Part shown: positions 55,061 to 64,000 of the stretch, one piece after another
Numbering within the stretch: position 1 is the stretch's first letter
How the letters are laid out: each line of letters starts with the position of its first letter
NCBI GenBank assembly: GCA_012845835.1
Contig: JABAKD010000004.1
Coordinates: 62,001 to 126,000, forward strand
Source of the DNA: Undaria pinnatifida
Lineage: Eukaryota; Sar; Phaeophyceae; Laminariales; Alariaceae
Length of the DNA: 64,000 bases
Reading direction: 5' to 3'
Notes under the pieces: model-generated
What the model was told of the DNA's origin: nothing
Database searches by the model: none
The model's input: the letters and a program-made list of their open reading frames with translations, nothing else
Translations under genes and position numbers: made by a program

Positions 55061-56164
55061 TTACAGCAAATCACGCGCACAACTGTCGGCATTTCGACGA
55101 CGGTTCAATATACCGACGACCTGAAATTTGCCAGTAGGCACATCATGCAGCACCATGTTCAGCAGTGAGTCAGCAGCACCATAAACCAAGCGAAATCCCA
55201 GCTTAAAGGGCACTACTAGCAACACAGGTTGATCATTCCTGTACTGCTCATCAAGCATAGTATTCAAGGGGCGTGCGTGTATTTTTAGCAATGCTCGGCA
55301 TACAGGCGAGACCGTACCTCAACCCTACCCTAATTTTTCCATGTGATTGATTCACGCAATTGTCGCACTGCTGTACTGCTGACGTTCAGCATCGTTGTCC
55401 TCAATTCCAGCATGGTCCCGTTGATTGTTTGGCATTTGTGCTGAACAACGCGTCAGGATCATGCGTGACGAGATCGAATCGCATCTCCCTTTCCACCTTG
55501 CGCCGGAGCTCGAGTGGCTTGATTCCCGCCGCTATTGCCTCAACCGGCATATTGCCATGCTTTAGCGTGTACTTCTGACCGTCGGGCTTCATCACATATG
55601 TGAGCCCGCTGTCAGCAAGGTATTTCAGCAGGGCACGTTTTGCATGAACACGCTGTTATCTACCGGCACGCTCGCACCTATCTTCAGCACACGGAATACC
55701 TGGCGGCAAAAATATTCATCATTCGTCTGCTGCACGTCTGCTGCACATCAACCCCAGCAAATGTTTTGAGTCCTTGCATTAGATCCTCCTCGGTTGACCC
55801 AGGGCTTGCCATCGTAGACATCAACCATCATCCTTTGGGTCGCCAAATCTATCTCTCGCCTCCTCGCGAGTACCGGGTCTCCTCCATTCTGGTTTTTGAT
55901 AAGTTTTTCATGCTCGTACTCCGAGTAGGCAACAAGAAATTTGCGCGTAGCTTCGAAGGTAGCAACATCACCACCCAACCTAGGCAGTCTATCTCCCGCT
56001 ATCGTTACCTTGACGTTTGGCTTCAGTCGTGTACTGGTTGGTCCTCCACCTCTCAGATTTCCCCAACATGCAGAATAGATGCCGCCAGCATCCTGTGCTC
56101 GCGCTCGTCCTGATACTGTAGGAGCTCCCATTGCTTTTGGCTGGTATCTCACACTGGCAGGCAT
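55061..56164 (-). pseudogene. Gag-like retroelement fragment
   Basis: Three minus-strand pieces have normal protein composition. From 56164: VTIAGDRLPRLGGDVATFEA and FLVAYSEYEHEKLIKNQNG, a pattern seen in retroelement gag proteins. From 55595: YTLKHGNMPVEAIAAGIKPL. From 55291: LLVVPFKLGFRLVYGAADSL. They are in different frames, with stops between. They may be the 5' part of the DIRS-like remnant at 51.5-52.9 kb or a separate element. Confidence 0.4.
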
Positions 56165-57294
56165 TACAGAGCTTTCCGGCCTCCGAAAAGCAAATAGGTC
56201 ACGTTTGGGCAGTAAGAACAGCTTGCGCAGTTTAATTGAATTGTATCAACTTGCGACCGCGGGTCCCGGTGGCGTCAGCTCCGAGGACTTTTCATCTTAG
56301 GATCGGAGTGCGCATGTCCATAATGCAATTATTCGTTCGTTATCAGAAGGGGAAGCGCCATGTAATCGGCACTGAACCTTCTCGTCCATCTATCAAGCGT
56401 ACGCTAGAAACGCAAACAGCGAAAGTGGAACTCCCTGACAAATTATATCCAATCATTCTATGCAAGGTAAAATGTCCATTGTTGATACGGCCACAGCGAT
56501 ACAACTGCTTTGTCCACATAATGTCGAGATTCCCAATACCTGTACGTATAGACGATACCATACACAGCAATGAGACTGAGTGCGGGCTAATCATTCATTG
56601 CGTGCGCACGTTTGTGCGTTTGCTGTCAGTCCTGACGAAGCACGGGCTAGTCGTTCCGTGCGCACGCCACCTCAGATGTTGACGCTAGAAGTTCGTCCGC
56701 TGCGGGCTATTAGTGGTGTTCACCGTTTTCTGCTGTCTGCTGTCTGCTGTCAGCTTCTGGCGCTAAAAGCCGGCCTGCAGGGGCTAGTCGTAGCGGCCAC
56801 TCCAGACCTTTCTAACTGTTTCTATAGATAGTCTAACAAGTGCTTCGTCGTTCTTCGGCATGGATTCTGACTTAGAGGCGTTCAGTCATATTGCTACGGC
56901 TGCCTCCAAAGTCGTGACAAAGCCTCCGCCACTGCCGCTGCTTCCGCTGCTAGCTGCTGCTGCCCTGCTACTGTGATGCTGGTGTTGCGTAGCTCTCTCT
57001 TAAAAAACACTGCTGGCGTTGTTCTGCTCAGCAACCTTGCTGTGTGATGTCGACCGAGCAGTTTTCATGTTCGTTTCCCGAGATCTAATGTTGTGACTGT
57101 GTTTGCGCAAGCACGCGCGATGCTGCTGCTTCCACCGTCTATACCGCCAATAGCAATGCACAAAAATCATTTTCCAAGCCTAACAATCCATGCGCTGTCT
57201 ATTCTACGTTTCTTCCACTGAGTCACAGATTAAAAACAATCAGCCTTGCGTCAACCTGTCTCCGAGGGGGAGAACCTTGCATAAAACTATATAT
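56165..57294. other. Stretch without recognised gene
   Basis: GC-mixed with CTGCTG-rich parts near 56920-56990. A GCGGGCTA..GTGCGCAC word recurs near 56580 and 56640. Possibly the promoter side of the gene that starts at or before 57513. Confidence 0.4.
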
Positions 57295-57415
57295 CTAGAC
57301 CTCGCCCCCCTCGGACGTCTCGCTCGGCATATCCTCCCCCCTCTCAGCCCTTCTCAGCCCGTAATTGCCGAAAAGAAAATTAGTTGCTGGGGAAAAGAAC
57401 CGTCCCGAAGTTCCT
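57295..57415 (+). repeat. Dispersed repeat family P, copy 2
   Basis: Inverted relative to 32100-32240 at about 90% identity by eye, from GAGGGGG-type sequence through GCATATCCTCCCCCC to CCGTCCCGAAGTTCC. Confidence 0.8.
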
Positions 57416-57512
57416 TGCCTTCCTTGCTTTCCCTAGTCTCATTCTTACTTAGCTCTCATTATTCTCTGATCTTTACTGCTTGCTCTCTGATATTTTTATT
57501 TTGCTTTTTCAG

Positions 57513-58023
57513 CAACTTCTTTTTTGTACTTTTACTTTCGAAGTTGGCCGATCGCTGGCTGTTGGGAGGGAATTGCCGTTGACGGCTGCAAACAATTTGA
57601 ATTTGAAATTTGCCGGATCGGCAATAACAATTTGAAGTTGAAATTTGCGAAGCGGACCAAGGCTAGTGCGGGAGGAGGCTCCGCCAACAGTGGGGGTGGT
57701 GGAGGTTCAGGATCAGGCGTGTGGAAGCTGGTCGGGCAAGAACGGGACTCAGCTTCTTCTGGCAATCCTGATTGGCCGTGCCCGAGCAAGGGTTGTGACG
57801 GCTTCCTCATCGCACGAAATAGGAAAAACAGGAGTTCCCAGGACGCTGTCTGCGACACCTGCAGGAGTGACGAGCCTTTCCACGTGCCAAGCTTTTCATA
57901 ACCTTAACAAGAAGCACTGGGGAAGCGGCGACAACCCTCGTGTGTGTGACTGGTGTGACGCGGACACCTGTGATTCACCTTCGATCGGCGTCCCTAACGA
58001 AGGAGCTGAGAGCTTGACGAAAC
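57513..58023 (+). CDS. Exon of unknown Cys-rich protein gene
   Basis: It follows the acceptor TTTTGCTTTTTCAG. The frame reads SWPIAGCWEGIAVDG, a Gly/Ser-rich linker, GVWKLVGQ, then CPSKGCDGFLIARNRKNR and VCDTC, two Cys pairs that suggest a zinc-binding module. Near 57865 the open frame changes: the continuing frame has FHNLNKKHWGSGDNPRVCDW and CDADTC, with further Cys pairs, and ends at ACGAAAC|GTGAGT in phase 1. A one-base indel (or an unrecognised mini-intron) would explain the change. No family recognised. Upstream exons are possible. Confidence 0.5.
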
Positions 58024-58265
58024 GTGAGTTTCATTTCTTCGTGTTGTTGGAATTTGATGTTTTGCTGTCAGCTACTATACTACTACTGATGATGTTAAGA
58101 GTTGTGTGCTGCAAGTTGTGCGCAATAGACTACCAGTATGTGGTTTTGGGTGTTGGTGAACTCAAGCGAATCCTGTTTCCAATAATGATGCACATTGGAA
58201 TTTACATTGTTTGACCTTGTGTGCCTGTCTGCAACGTCTGCTGTAGCATGTGTGTGCTACACCAG

Positions 58266-58369
58266 CGTGGTCGAACTACCACACGGTGTGGAAGCTGTGC
58301 TTGGGGACGCGTAGCCTGAACAAACTCAAGTTCGCCTTGGTGGTCACGGAGGGCAGTCCCGTCGTCGGG
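58266..58369 (+). CDS. Exon copy 1 of unknown protein gene (duplicated)
   Basis: The peptide WSNYHTVWKLCLGTRSLNKL-KFALVVTEGSPVVG ends at TCGGG|GTAAGC, phase 0. The acceptor CTACACCAG at 58265 gives phase 1, matching the donor of the previous exon. A better pyrimidine-supported acceptor at 58246 would give a 123-bp phase-0 exon instead. The whole exon is repeated at 59117-59220. With the first acceptor, including both copies would break the frame, so they would have to be alternatives. Confidence 0.6.
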
Positions 58370-59116
58370 GTAAGCATGTTGTACTAGTTGTCTACGCAGT
58401 TGTGTGCTGTGATTTCTTTTTCATGCGTACAAACACACTTTTGCATGTACGAGTACGTATACGGGGCAGTCCCGTCATCGGGGTATAAGCGGGAGTTGTA
58501 CAAGTACTCAGGTCTACGAGTAGACCTATGCAGTGACGCTGTGTGATGCGATTTCTTTTTCATACGTACAGCCAAACACACTTCATGTATGTACGACTAC
58601 GAGTACGGGGCAGTCCCGTCATCGGGGTAAGCGGGGGTTGGACAAGTGGTCCATGCAGTGACGCTTTGTGCTGTGATATAAACACACGTTTTGGATGTAA
58701 GACTACGACTACGTGGTATCTATACATGTAAGACGCAATGAAAACGGGCAAGTCTCATCACGGGGGTCAGCCAGGGTTGTAAAAATGGTCCATGCAGTGA
58801 TGAATAACACAGCAGCATGATACCTCAGCACCAGTCGCAGTACACACCGGAGGTTGATATCTAGCAGTAAACAGAAGCTGAAGTTAACCTCGTGTTGTTG
58901 GAATTTGATGTTTTGCTGTCAGCTACTATACTACTACTGATGATGTTGAGAGTTGTGTGCTGCAAGTTGTGCGCAATAGACTACCAGTATGTGGTTTTGG
59001 GTGTTGGTGAACTCAAGCGAATCCTGTTTCCAATAATGATGCACATTGGAATTTACATTGTTTGACCTTGTGTGCCTGTCTGCAACGTCTGCTGTAGCAT
59101 GTGTGTGCTACACCAG

Positions 59117-59220
59117 CGTGGTCGAACTACCACACGGTGTGGAAGCTGTGCTTGGGGACGCGTAGCCTGAACAAACTCAAGTTCGCCTTGGTGGTCACGG
59201 AGGGCAGTCCCGTCGTCGGG
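59117..59220 (+). CDS. Exon copy 2 of unknown protein gene
   Basis: Identical to 58266-58369 at an offset of 851 bp, with the same flanking splice signals. The following exon at 60279 starts in phase 0 and can join either copy. Confidence 0.6.
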
Positions 59221-59741
59221 GTAAGCATGTTGTACTAGTTGTCTACGCAGTTGTGTGCTGTGATTTCTTTTTCATGCGTACAAACACACTTTTGCATGTA
59301 CGAGTACGTATACGGGGCAGTCCCGTCATCGGGGTATAAGCGGGAATTGTACAAGTACTCAGGTCTACGAGTAGACCTATGCAGTGACGCTGTGTGATGC
59401 GATTTCTTTTTCATACGTACAGCCAAACACACTTCATGTATGTACGACTACGAGTACGGGGCAGTCCCGTCATCGGGGTAAGCGGGGGTTGGACAAGTGG
59501 CCCATGCAGTGACGCTTTGTGCTGTGATATAAACACACGTTTTGGATGTAAGACTACGACTACGTGGTATCTATACATGTAAGACGCAATGAAAACGGGC
59601 AAGTCTCATCACGGGGGTCAGCCAGGGTTGTAAAAATGGTCCATGCAGTGATGAATAACACAGCAGCATGATACCTCAGCACCAGTCGCAGTACACACTG
59701 GAGGTTAATATATAGCAGTAAACAGAAGCTGAAGTTAACCT

Positions 59742-60278
59742 GGGTGATGCTGGAGAGCAGTCCCGTGATTGGGGTTAGCGAGTTGTTCATGTAGTGACGC
59801 GGTGTACTACTACTATTACTGTTACTCATTTTTCATACAACCACATGAACTCTTTGTATTAACGAGTACAAGTAGGGTGCGCAACCTCTTCAGGAATCGC
59901 AGTACACGTCGGTCGTAATAGTGTTGATAGCAGCAGTAATAGAGTAGTGCCGAACAATATATACAGCGGGTACTGTCTCTTACCCTTCGTTGTCGGTATT
60001 CCGCCGGTAGTCCTTATATAGCAGTATACCGGGGCTTACGCTTACCAGTTGCGACTGTGAATCCCGTTCGTTCCTGTCCCAGTGGTGGTTTCATAGGTGT
60101 TAGCAACGTTGTGGTACCAGGCAGGGCTTTGCCCATAAACGACCGCTTTCATTACAACAGCAGTGTTAAATTGTACGACTTCCTTTCAAACTTTGGAAAT
60201 CGACGACAGCTACGTGGCCTTACTATTTTGAACATTCACTGAACGCAAGGTATTCCCATCCGTTGTTGTCGTTTGCAG
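59742..60278. other. Intron of unknown protein gene
   Basis: Begins with one more diverged sub-repeat (GAGAGCAGTCCCGTGATTGGGGTTAG). The remainder is AT-rich and ends in a good acceptor TTGTTGTCGTTTGCAG. Confidence 0.6.
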
Positions 60279-60446
60279 AAGCCCTGCGAAGCAGCCGCCG
60301 AGGGCCGCCAAGTCGGCGAGGACATAAACACGAAGTGCACCGGCGACATCAAGGTCGGTGACCTCCTGAAGAAGGCAGGCGACCACTTGCTCGATATACA
60401 TCCCGCATTCCATTCCCACGGTGCCACGAGGGCGTTCGACATCGAG
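60279..60446 (+). CDS. Exon of unknown protein gene
   Basis: A 168-bp exon, 56 codons, phase 0 at both ends, bounded by TTTGCAG and ATCGAG|GTACGT. The peptide starts KPCEAAAEGRQVGEDINTKC, continues DIKVGDLLKKAGDHLLDIHP and ends ATRAFDIE. Amphipathic, with two Cys; no family recognised. Splice sites, phase and composition make it a confident exon. Confidence 0.8.
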
Positions 60447-60720
60447 GTACGTTCTACTCTTATCTTGCGTCCTATGTGTCACGAGTCGAGACATCCATGT
60501 CTCTTGCTCAAGACTAGGGGATGGCGTGCGGATATGGTCTATGAAGTGCGGCTCTTTTTCCGAGTACCAAGAGCAAGTACAACAATACCACAACAATTAC
60601 TAACAACGAAAGGAGCTCCAATAATTTGGATGGCTACGACGTCTGCTGGAGAGAAGCACGAATACTTTTTTACACATACTCATCGACGTCCTCCCGCTAT
60701 GCTTCAACGTTTGTGGACAG

Positions 60721-60825
60721 ATCCACAAGATCATCGACAAAAAACAAGAGTGCAAGGTGCTGGGTACCTCCGCTGAGGAGGAAGAGTCCAAGCAAGCCTG
60801 CATGCTCCTTCGGAAGCAATGTTGA
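60721..60825 (+). CDS. Terminal exon of unknown protein gene
   Basis: A 105-bp exon after the acceptor TTTGTGGACAG, phase 0, reading IHKIIDKKQECKVLGTSAEE then a Glu/Lys-rich end with MLLRKQC and the stop TGA at 60823-60825. It joins the previous exon in frame. The sequence to about 61100 may be the 3' UTR; no clear AATAAA was seen. Confidence 0.75.
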   Translation: MHKIIDKKQECKVLGTSAEEEESKQACMLLRKQC

Positions 60826-61329
60826 CAGCACGTTCTTCTTTATAGAACGTCAAGTTGTGGTTTATTACACCAGCATCGTTTTTTGAGAACTATGCCTAAA
60901 TGCGTGCTCTTCGTCTTTCAGGAATACAAATGTACTTCACATGTTTGCGGTGTGTGCGTTCAAGTTCCTGCTTCCAGCAGGTTTTTTCTGGCACTGCGCT
61001 CCTTTACATCTTAAGTGGTAGTTTTCCTGTCTCTATCCTTGACAAGCGCGTGCCTGGTGTTTATGCACTGCGATAATTTATTATTGATGATCGACTTAGA
61101 GAGAGGTATTAATAAGTGTACAGGTGCTACCTGAGAGGTGGAAGGATATGCCAAGCAAGTCCTCCGACGTGTCCATCATGGACTGGGCGAATGGATGATA
61201 ATAACAAACTCATAATCATAATCGTCTCTATCCTGTACCGTTGTACTATATATGGACCTCTTGGCATTTTCAAGTCGCCAGTTGCGCCATTTGTGCTTAT
61301 TTTCCGCCTTCCTACTGAATGTCCATTCC
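60826..61329. other. 3' flank of the unknown gene
   Basis: No gene. Near 61130-61175 is a short relative of dispersed family P (GAAGGATATGCCAAGCAAG). Confidence 0.45.
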
Positions 61330-61384
61330 TCCTTCCGCAAGCGTAGCGGGCGGCGCCCAGCCGCCCGCAAGCGAAGCCCTTGTA
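61330..61384 (+). repeat. Hairpin-terminated element end, site 3
   Basis: GCAAGCGTAGCGGGCGGC, loop GCCCA, GCCGCCCGC, then AAGCGAAGCCCTTGTA. This matches the ends at 30860-30915 and 31072-31127 very closely, whereas the sequence upstream of about 61325 is not similar. Confidence 0.75.
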
Positions 61385-61959
61385 ATAAGTACGTTTACGT
61401 TCCGTTGACGAAAACGTTTATTACTATTGAAGTGTGTTAGCTTTTTGCTTTTTCGACACCACTGCTTGCTGCAGCTCGCCATGGTTTACCCATAACTGTT
61501 ACAGTAGGAAATAAGCAAGTGTGCTGTTATCATACCTTGGCGTCTTTTTTGTGGTCGCCACCAGTTATTCTCCTCGTTTGTTTGTTTCGTTTTCCGTGTA
61601 ACCACCCGTATTAACACCCGTCTTCGGCGCTATAGTGGCAATCGTGTATATGCCTAACTAATATGACGTGTGAGCGCTCCCGGCAAGCTGGCCAATTCGC
61701 CCTACTCTCAAAACAGCACACTTACAGCTCTCCACTCTACTGCCCGCCACCCGGCCTCTAGCGACCGCATGCCCGTGCCACGGCCGCCCCACACATCAGC
61801 CCTCGGTGTCCCCGGCGACACGACGGCCGACGAGTCACAACTTCGCGAGCGGAGGGCATGAAAAGCCTCTCCCGGGGACGGTTCGCGCTCTCCCCCGGAA
61901 GATGGAGAATAGTAAGAAGGTGCAAACCCCACCCAGCTTCTGGCGTACCACAGGTGTAC
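61385..61959. other. Stretch without recognised gene
   Basis: Open frames on both strands around 61670-61930 have Pro/Arg-rich composition and no recognised domain. Confidence 0.4.
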
Positions 61960-62790
61960 CCCTGTCGTGCGTACTTCCGTACTGTGCTGCCGGGGTGTAC
62001 GTACTGCTCCACTGCTGTTGTACTGCTGTGGTGGTGGGTTAGTCGGTGGGTGCGTGGTGGGTGGTGGGTGCTTGATGTGTGGCGGCTCGCTTGTGATCTA
62101 CGAGATGGCGGGAGGGTCGTAAAGCAGCTAACCTCCCCGCGTTTCTTACCGTGCTGCGGGTGCCCACGACTCCGGAACCAATTAATATTCATCGTGTACC
62201 GGTATACCGCCGTACATACTGCTGCACTGTTGTACTGCTGCAGTGGCGTGGTGGATGGGTGGTGGGGGTGCACGTGGGTGGGTAGAACATGTTATATTTC
62301 GTGGGTGTGTTTTCGTGCCTGTGGGAGACGTCCCCGTTATTTTTTTTTAATACGCGTACTATGTTAATTTCAATATAAAACTCCCCACACAAATTTCACT
62401 GCTGAACTGCTGTTTTCGCGTGTTTCTTTACCGGGCTGCGGGTCCTCAAGACTCGAGAACCAACCAAATGCTCCTCGCGTACCGGTATACCGCCGTTCAT
62501 ACTGCTGCACTGCTGTACTGCCGTAGTGGCTTAGTCGGTAGGTGGTGGATGGGTGGTAGGGGTGCACGTGGATGTGGGTAGAACGTGTGGTATAGTTCGT
62601 GGGTGTGTTTTCGTGCCTGTGGGAGATATCCCTGTTATATATCTATTTTTATACGTACCGCACTAATTGCACTGTTGTACTGCTGTTTGGTTCGTGGGCG
62701 GATGGCTTAGTCCGTGGGTGCGTACAACGTGTTGTACAGTTTGTGGGTGTGTTTTCGTGCCTGTTGGAGATGACCCTGTTATTTTGTTTT
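61960..62790. repeat. Long-period tandem repeat (about 300 bp)
   Basis: Blocks TGTGTTTTCGTGCCTGTGGGAGA (near 62305, 62605 and, varied, 62750), GTACCGGTATACCGCCGT (62196, 62481) and ACTGCTG..TGTACTGCTG recur in the same order. There are about two full units of roughly 290-300 bp and one shortened unit of about 145 bp. Open frames here are repeat-derived. Confidence 0.8.
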
Positions 62791-62799
62791 TGATACAAA

Positions 62800-63376
62800 C
62801 AGCAGCAGCAAGTTGTTTTCTCCGCTATATCGGCCGGCGCTGGCACACTTCAGGAGTACCACTAGCTTTCCATCATGGAAGCAGATGTAGTCTGACTTCC
62901 GGCGTGGGTTTTGCAATTTTCGCGTACCTAGGGACTTGGTTTGACTGCTCATATTGACGTTATGTTTTCTTCGGGCAGTTGTGGTAGGATCTTTCCAACT
63001 AATAAACAAGCGGAATTCGTCTCCCACCCTTCAGCCCTTTCGGCGCATACCATGCCGTCCGAGTGCTCTGTCGTCGCGCTCCACCCTCTCATATGTACGG
63101 GCAGTGTCTTGTCATCAAAGCCCGGGTCGTATTTTCGTTATCATCACGACTGCCTCTCGGGGGAGGCCTTGTTTCATGGTGATAATCACTTGTCGAGAGG
63201 CAAAAGCAGTGCAGTACACAGCAGAACGTCTCAATCAGAGTCTGGGCAACCGCCGCGGCGGCAGCAAGAAAAAACGCAGTTACAGCGGTAGTCTCGTTCA
63301 ATCGTTCCACTCAAGCAGGCGGAACCCGCACGCGTCGGAACAGCAAGTCAGATCAACCCAGAAATCGAATTTTGCT
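62800..63376. other. Stretch with partial family Q copy
   Basis: 63070-63170 is an inverted partial copy of family Q (GGGTCGTATTTTCGTTATCAT). A plus frame near 63190-63409 of basic composition runs into the satellite and may be an exon, unsupported. Confidence 0.4.
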
Positions 63377-63399
63377 GTACCTCCAGCGCAAGAAATTTC

Positions 63400-64000
63400 A
63401 GAACAGTAGGCTTTGTGTGAGCAGAGACGAAGGTTACCTTATTTTGCGAACCAACCAGTTATCGGCGGTATGGAACTCTCACACCACAGCAATGGAACAG
63501 CAGGCTTTGCGTGAGCAGAGACGAAAGTTGCCTTATTGCGCGAACCGACCAGTTATTGGTGGTGCGGAACTCCCATACCATAGCAGAGAACAGCAAGCTT
63601 TGTGCAAGCAGAGACGAGCGTTACCTTATTTCGCGGACCGACCAGTTATCGGTGGTGCGGAAAGCTCACACCACAGCAGCACAGAACAACAGGCTTGGTG
63701 TGAGCAGCGACGAAGGTTGCCTATTTCGCAGGCCCGACAGACGTCGGTGGTGCGGACAGCAGGCTTTGTATGAGCAGAGACGAAGGTTGTGTGAGCAGAG
63801 ACGAAGGTTACCTTATTTCGCGAACCAACCAGCTATGGGTGGTGTGGAACTCTCATACCACAGCACAGAACAGCAGGCTTTGTGTGAGCAGAGACGAAGG
63901 TTACGTTATTTCGCGAACCAACCAGTTATCGGTGGTGCGGAACGCTCACACCACAGCAGCACAGAACAGCAGGCTTCGTGTGAGCAGCGACGAAAGTTGC
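63400..64000 (+). repeat. 94-bp satellite with open plus frame, runs off window
   Basis: Six to seven copies of a unit of about 94-97 bp: GTGAGCAGAGACGAAGGTTACC, TTATTTCGCGAACCAACCAG, TTATCGGTGGTGCGGAACTC, CACACCACAGCA. One copy is shortened near 63730-63800. A plus frame stays open over about four units and reads 31-32-residue repeats with LREQRRKLPYCANRPVIGGA-type sequence, ending at 63771-63773. It may be satellite only, or a repeat protein gene cut by the window edge. Confidence 0.88.

Larger units (their letters stand above)
58039..59741 (+). repeat. 851-bp tandem duplication carrying an exon
   Basis: Two units (58039-58890 and 58890-59741) are almost identical, with about half a dozen differences seen (for example GGGAGTTG/GGGAATTG). 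Each holds intron, exon and intron. Within each unit a 115-150-bp sub-repeat built around GGCAGTCCCGTCATCGGGGT recurs three to four times, carrying copies of the exon's 3' end and donor site. A further sub-repeat lies at 59748-59870. Confidence 0.95.

Noticed and set aside
58039-59741. LTR pair of a short retroelement
   Set aside because: The units are directly adjacent tandem copies containing an exon, with no TG..CA ends or target duplication.
61670-62367. Pro/Arg-rich and Trp/Cys-rich frames
   Set aside because: They overlap on both strands across a tandem repeat and lack splice signals or domains.

Overview
The window looks like nuclear DNA of a repeat-rich eukaryote. A brown alga or a related stramenopile is the best guess. 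The reasons are interrupted genes with GT..AG introns, TTAGGG-type telomeric repeats inside the sequence, and Ty1/copia, Ty3/gypsy-chromovirus, DIRS-like, LINE-like, TIR and foldback elements of the type seen in such genomes. The species is inferred, not shown. No rRNA, tRNA or CRISPR array was recognised.

Layout. At 2.2-9.7 kb is a complete Ty1/copia element on the minus strand, with identical 794-bp LTRs, a 5-bp target duplication and a half-tRNA-type primer site. Its gag-pol carries three frame breaks and two stops. At 10.0 and 15.65 kb are two exons of a plus-strand protein kinase gene (VAxK lysine, then HRD and DFG). Between and after them lie a 640-bp TATG microsatellite, an 800-bp-arm palindrome (12.47-14.13 kb), four copies of a dispersed repeat, and a 1.5-kb TIR element (17.59-19.10 kb) holding a coding-like minus-strand ORF. 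At 20.1-21.6 kb a LINE-like 3' end is split by a 506-bp insertion. A 1.12-kb MULE-like element (24.66-25.78 kb) has 9-bp target duplications and a matching empty site nearby. The 28-31.7 kb part has an interstitial telomere array and hairpin-ended repeats, two of them joined tail to tail.

The most unusual object is a 13.1-kb Ty3/gypsy-type LTR element (36,848-49,978, minus strand, CTTA target duplication). In transcription order it holds a leader with an 83-84-bp satellite, a decayed gag with a CCHC knuckle, a 230-bp tandem array, a NADAR domain (YbiA/DUF1768 family), RNase H remnants, a spacer with 12-residue repeats, integrase (catalytic Glu replaced by Gly), a GPY/F motif, a chromodomain and a Tudor-like end. 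No protease or reverse transcriptase polymerase domain was found where it belongs; the NADAR domain sits there.

Downstream are a DIRS-like remnant (RNase H and tyrosine recombinase, 51.5-52.9 kb, minus) and a gag-like fragment (55.1-56.2 kb). A plus-strand host gene of unknown function (57.5-60.8 kb) has one exon, with its intron, tandemly duplicated in an 851-bp unit. The window ends inside a 94-bp satellite that reads as repeated peptide.

Several frame breaks fall in homopolymer runs, so some apparent decay may be sequence error.
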